From NCBI GenBank assembly GCA_022361535.1, contig JAKSAU010000458.1, forward strand, positions 1 to 9,808: 9,808 nt of DNA. The letters are read 5' to 3'. Below are positions 7,290-9,808 of the stretch, piece after piece. Positions within the stretch are counted from its first letter, which is position 1. Each line of letters opens with the position of its first letter. This stretch comes from Desulfobacterales bacterium (GTDB taxonomy: Bacteria > Desulfobacterota > Desulfobacteria > Desulfobacterales > Desulfobacteraceae). The translations under genes were made by a program, and so were the position numbers. Under the pieces are notes generated by a model. That model ran no database searches, was not told where the DNA came from, and saw only the letters and a program-made list of their open reading frames with translations.

Positions 7290-7825
7290 TTTTGCTCCCC
7301 TCCGGGGATAAGTGCATGGGCTTCAACTGTGGCATCCAGAACCTGCCTTTCTTTTCCGGATTTGGTAATGGAAATAGATGAAAACCAGATTCCTTTGCCT
7401 GATGATTCAACCACCCGTATAAACCGGATAAGGTCTTTTAGCACAACCCGGCTTAATTTGAGTTTAACAATGGAAAGAATAAACGGAGCACCGTCCAGAT
7501 CTCGAGTGTGGGGTTTCATGTATTCAATATTATCTTTAACCTTGGCTGTTGCCGCCTTACGGTCAAGAAATGAAAACAGGGTAAATTTATTGTTTCGTTT
7601 TGGTACCAGGCTGCTGCCTTTGGCAATGTCGGGTGAAAGCAAGGCATACTCTCGCTGCATTATTTTTATACGCTCAAGATTCGTTTGTTCTGCTGCAAGG
7701 GTTTTTTCAAGGGTATTTCGTTTGTCGTAGGCCGGTAGGTAAATGAATTGAATACATATAAATAAAAAAGATAGAATGCTTCCTCCTATCACAATGTGTT
7801 TTTCTCTTGTAGATAGACGGCCCAT
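7286..7825 (-). CDS. gspM: Type II secretion platform protein GspM
   Basis: GspM is a bitopic inner-membrane protein that pairs with GspL in the T2SS platform. From the chosen start the product is 179 residues: a short basic cytoplasmic end (MGRLSTREKH), one membrane segment (about 11-30), a helical, probably coiled-coil stretch (36-62), and a periplasmic domain (about 80-172) of ferredoxin-like, PilO/GspM type (FTLFSFLDRKAATAKVKDNI, then alternating strands and helices). I chose the ATG at 7825: it begins 1 nt after the gspL stop with GGAG 7 nt upstream (7833-7836), and it gives the usual short cytoplasmic end. The frame stays open to a GTG at 7885, but that would overlap gspL by 59 bp and add 20 residues without a clear ribosome binding site. 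The stop overlaps gspC as ATGA. Sequence conservation in this family is low, so position in the operon carries part of the call. Confidence 0.85.
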   Translation of the reverse strand: MGRLSTREKHIVIGGSILSFLFICIQFIYLPAYDKRNTLEKTLAAEQTNLERIKIMQREYALLSPDIAKGSSLVPKRNNKFTLFSFLDRKAATAKVKDNIEYMKPHTRDLDGAPFILSIVKLKLSRVVLKDLIRFIRVVESSGKGIWFSSISITKSGKERQVLDATVEAHALIPGGEQK

Positions 7826-7826
7826 T

Positions 7827-9284
7827 TTATAGCTCCAGGATGAATTTAAAGCGGACATGGTTTTCATTCTTTTCTGCTTCAGCACTGTTGATGGTTACAC
7901 TCTTAAACCGGGGTGATGCCTGGATTAAACTTTTTATCGTATCAACGCTGTTATAGTTGTTTGTGATGCCTGATATGATTAGCCGCCCGTGGTTTAAAAC
8001 CAGGCGGGTAATTTCAAGGTCGATATTGTTCGGAATTTTTGAAGACAGATCATTGAGAATTTCCATAACACGGATTTGGGCGCCTGCCTTCCATTCATCC
8101 GTTCCACCGTTGGATCGATTTTTTCTGGCCTGTTTTAGTTTGGATTCCATTAGCATCAGCGGCGCAGGTACATGGGCTGCACCTGCCTTAGGAAAAGTTT
8201 GTTTATAGATATCCATTGATGCCTGGCGCAATTCTTTTATCTGTCCTTCCAATCTATTGTTTTGTTGATAAAGGTTGAATACTGCAAGACTAAAAGACAC
8301 AAATAATAGGATCAGGCATACTGCAATATGGTATTTGTATAAGTTGAGAAATGAATCAGTTTTGTACTTTCCAAAGCAAAAATTAAATAATGAATCAGGT
8401 AGACGGTTCGCGGATATGGTGTGATACCAGGCCTGATGCTCCTGGGTTTGTGCGTTTGGAATCGGTTGATCTGCAATTTTAATTTGTTCGAGCTTTTCAT
8501 TGGTTCTATCAGTCAATGCCTGAACATCAGTCTTAGAATCCAAGGCCATGTCATAAGATTGTTGTATAAAAATTGATATGGCCGCTAATGATGTGGCATC
8601 CATACCGGCTCTCAGCCATGCGCTTGTCAAGATCGTTTGGATTTCCCGGGCCAGGACGTCCGGGGAGGGAATCGTGCTTATCCTGACAGATCGGACGGCA
8701 AGAGGTAGGCTGTCTTTAAACAATGTCAGTGTATATGATTCTTTGCAGGCGTGAACATAAAGCAGATCAGTTAGTGCCTTATCCTGCTCCATAAAGACCT
8801 TGGCTTGCGCATATCCCCTGGGCGTGACCATCTTGGGGGCAATGCCCATACTGGTTAAGTCCTGAAATAAGGCTTCCATTTTGTGTTCTGAAATGCTAGC
8901 TGAGAAAATCAAATGCTGCGCTGGTTCAAATCGTTGTTTCAGAACGCTAAAGTCCGTTAAAAAGTTTGATTCAGTCTGCGGGAAACAGGCATCCAGTTCC
9001 AGGGGAAGAACTTGTTTTATTTTGTTGTCATTGGCAAATGGAAGGCTTGTATGGCGGAAACTGATCCAGGATACAGGGACAAGAACCATAGCATGGTTGC
9101 AGTTGTCTATATCGATTTTTTCTGCAAGCAAAAGCAGGGCAGTTGTTAGACGAGAATCATTGTTGTCAATATCTTTTATATCGTCATAGACGATCGATAC
9201 CGACTGTTGGTTTTCTTCAAAAGGAAAGACAACTGCTGAAACCCCGGTTTCATATATGTCCAAATATAGGCAGGGTGGCGCCAT
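7827..9284 (-). CDS. gspL: Type II secretion platform protein GspL
   Basis: GspL is the bitopic inner-membrane protein that recruits GspE to the platform through its cytoplasmic actin-like domain. The 485-residue product shows this plan: a cytoplasmic region (about 1-310) opening with LYLDIYETGVSAVVF and containing SLPFANDNKIKQVLPLELDA (80-99), a pattern typical of GspL/PilM-like folds; one membrane helix (about 318-338); a short helical stretch (340-365); and a periplasmic ferredoxin-like domain (about 406-485) of the GspL_C/PilN type (MEILNDLSSKIPNNIDLE, ending VRFKFILEL). The ATG at 9284 directly follows the gspK stop (TAGATG) and has GAGG 8 nt upstream. GspM follows after 1 nt. Length is somewhat above that of the Vibrio and Klebsiella proteins but normal in range. 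Confidence 0.92.
   Translation of the reverse strand: MAPPCLYLDIYETGVSAVVFPFEENQQSVSIVYDDIKDIDNNDSRLTTALLLLAEKIDIDNCNHAMVLVPVSWISFRHTSLPFANDNKIKQVLPLELDACFPQTESNFLTDFSVLKQRFEPAQHLIFSASISEHKMEALFQDLTSMGIAPKMVTPRGYAQAKVFMEQDKALTDLLYVHACKESYTLTLFKDSLPLAVRSVRISTIPSPDVLAREIQTILTSAWLRAGMDATSLAAISIFIQQSYDMALDSKTDVQALTDRTNEKLEQIKIADQPIPNAQTQEHQAWYHTISANRLPDSLFNFCFGKYKTDSFLNLYKYHIAVCLILLFVSFSLAVFNLYQQNNRLEGQIKELRQASMDIYKQTFPKAGAAHVPAPLMLMESKLKQARKNRSNGGTDEWKAGAQIRVMEILNDLSSKIPNNIDLEITRLVLNHGRLIISGITNNYNSVDTIKSLIQASPRFKSVTINSAEAEKNENHVRFKFILEL
7833..7836 (-). promoter_or_regulatory. Ribosome binding site fixing the gspM start
   Basis: GGAG in the last codons of gspL lies 7 nt before the ATG at 7825. 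It favours this start over the GTG at 7885. Confidence 0.7.
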
Positions 9285-9808
9285 CTAAGTATCCTCTGCT
9301 ACCTGAGTGAGTCTACAGGACCATTTGCCGGATAAGCTGTCCTGTTCACGAAGTACCAGGCCGGAGATTCTGATCTGTGCCTGGTTCACCTTTGACTGTA
9401 CACGGACCCGGAAAAGAGTGGAGTCATATCGAATACTGCGGTCAAAGGCCTGCTTTTGATTTTGGGGTAACTCTATAACCTGTGTAACCCACCCTTTGTC
9501 AAGGGTATTGGTGAAAAAATCACTGTCATCATCACTTCGTTCTTCCCGGTAGGAGACAAGATCCCGGGCAAAATCCTGTGCCTCTTCAGGTAACAAAGCC
9601 CTAAGGACTGCTTCTGGTGCTGTATTAATATTGACTCTTCCGGAAAACTGATACTTTTCCTGAGTAGAATCATCGGTTAGAATACCGTGAACAGTTATCA
9701 ACTCTTCTGGAACTATATTAGAAGATCCTGTATGTTGTTCAGGTTTTACCTCTATATCTTCGGAATTTATGGTGCTACCGTCAAAGAGTGAAAGGGTGAT
9801 TCCTTTAA
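9285..9808 (-). CDS. gspK: Minor pseudopilin GspK, C-terminal part (cut by window edge)
   Basis: GspK is the large minor pseudopilin thought to cap the pseudopilus tip. Only its last 173 residues are in the window; the frame is open to the right edge at 9808, so the prepilin leader and N-terminal helix are not visible. The diagnostic piece is GRVNINTAPEAVLRALLP, followed by the helical EEAQDFARDLVSYREERSDDD, matching the conserved NxNTA..VL.aL segment of the GspK helical domain; the tail has the strands LFRVRVQSKV and IRISGLVLRE typical of the C-terminal pilin-like part. A TTG at 9701 could be mistaken for a start, but coding sequence continues upstream of it. The stop TAG abuts the gspL ATG. 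The missing pseudopilin genes G to J probably lie to the right. Confidence 0.9.
   Translation of the reverse strand, partial: KGITLSLFDGSTINSEDIEVKPEQHTGSSNIVPEELITVHGILTDDSTQEKYQFSGRVNINTAPEAVLRALLPEEAQDFARDLVSYREERSDDDSDFFTNTLDKGWVTQVIELPQNQKQAFDRSIRYDSTLFRVRVQSKVNQAQIRISGLVLREQDSLSGKWSCRLTQVAEDT

Noticed and set aside
7826..7885. Longer GspM start (GTG at 7885)
   Set aside because: It lies inside gspL without a clear ribosome binding site, while the ATG at 7825 has GGAG at good spacing right after the gspL stop.
9285..9701. A complete short gene starting at the TTG at 9701
   Set aside because: The same frame is open to the window edge without a stop, and the sequence is the C-terminal part of GspK.

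Overview
The window is most of a type II secretion system (T2SS, general secretion pathway) locus of a Gram-negative bacterium. The proteins look most like those of sulfate-reducing Desulfobacterota (Desulfobacteraceae-like). That placement rests on the style of the Gsp sequences and the moderate base composition judged by eye, without any search.

Layout. On the plus strand there is one gene, gspF (64-1299), the inner-membrane platform protein. Everything else is on the minus strand and reads right to left as one tightly packed unit: gspK (C-terminal part only, cut by the right edge), gspL, gspM, gspC, gspD, gspE, a yidD-like gene, and a gene for a TPR-type envelope protein. Adjacent genes touch or overlap: TAGATG between K and L, 1 nt between L and M, ATGA between M and C, 7 nt between C and D, ATGA between D and E, 17 bp between E and yidD, and GTGA between yidD and the TPR gene. 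Polycistronic transcription and translational coupling are therefore likely. The last minus-strand gene and gspF end tail to tail with 2 bp between their stop codons. No gap exceeds 300 bases, and I saw no tRNA, rRNA, mobile element, CRISPR array or convincing terminator.

How the parts fit. GspE is the cytoplasmic ATPase, GspF, GspL and GspM form the inner-membrane platform, GspC links the platform to the outer membrane, GspD is the secretin channel and GspK is a minor pseudopilin. The major and other minor pseudopilins (G, H, I, J) are absent from the window and probably lie beyond the right edge.

Main oddities. (1) gspD has a single in-frame TGA at 5822-5824 inside its N1 domain, with the same frame and good homology resuming directly after it. 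This could be a nonsense mutation, an assembly error or recoding, possibly as selenocysteine; I found no convincing SECIS element. (2) A YidD-family protein with an N-terminal export signal and a C-terminal extension is translationally coupled to gspE and to a TPR/membrane protein, suggesting an accessory module linked to secretion. (3) gspF is detached from gspE and inverted. (4) gspC has a run of nine A in the linker between its HR and PDZ domains.
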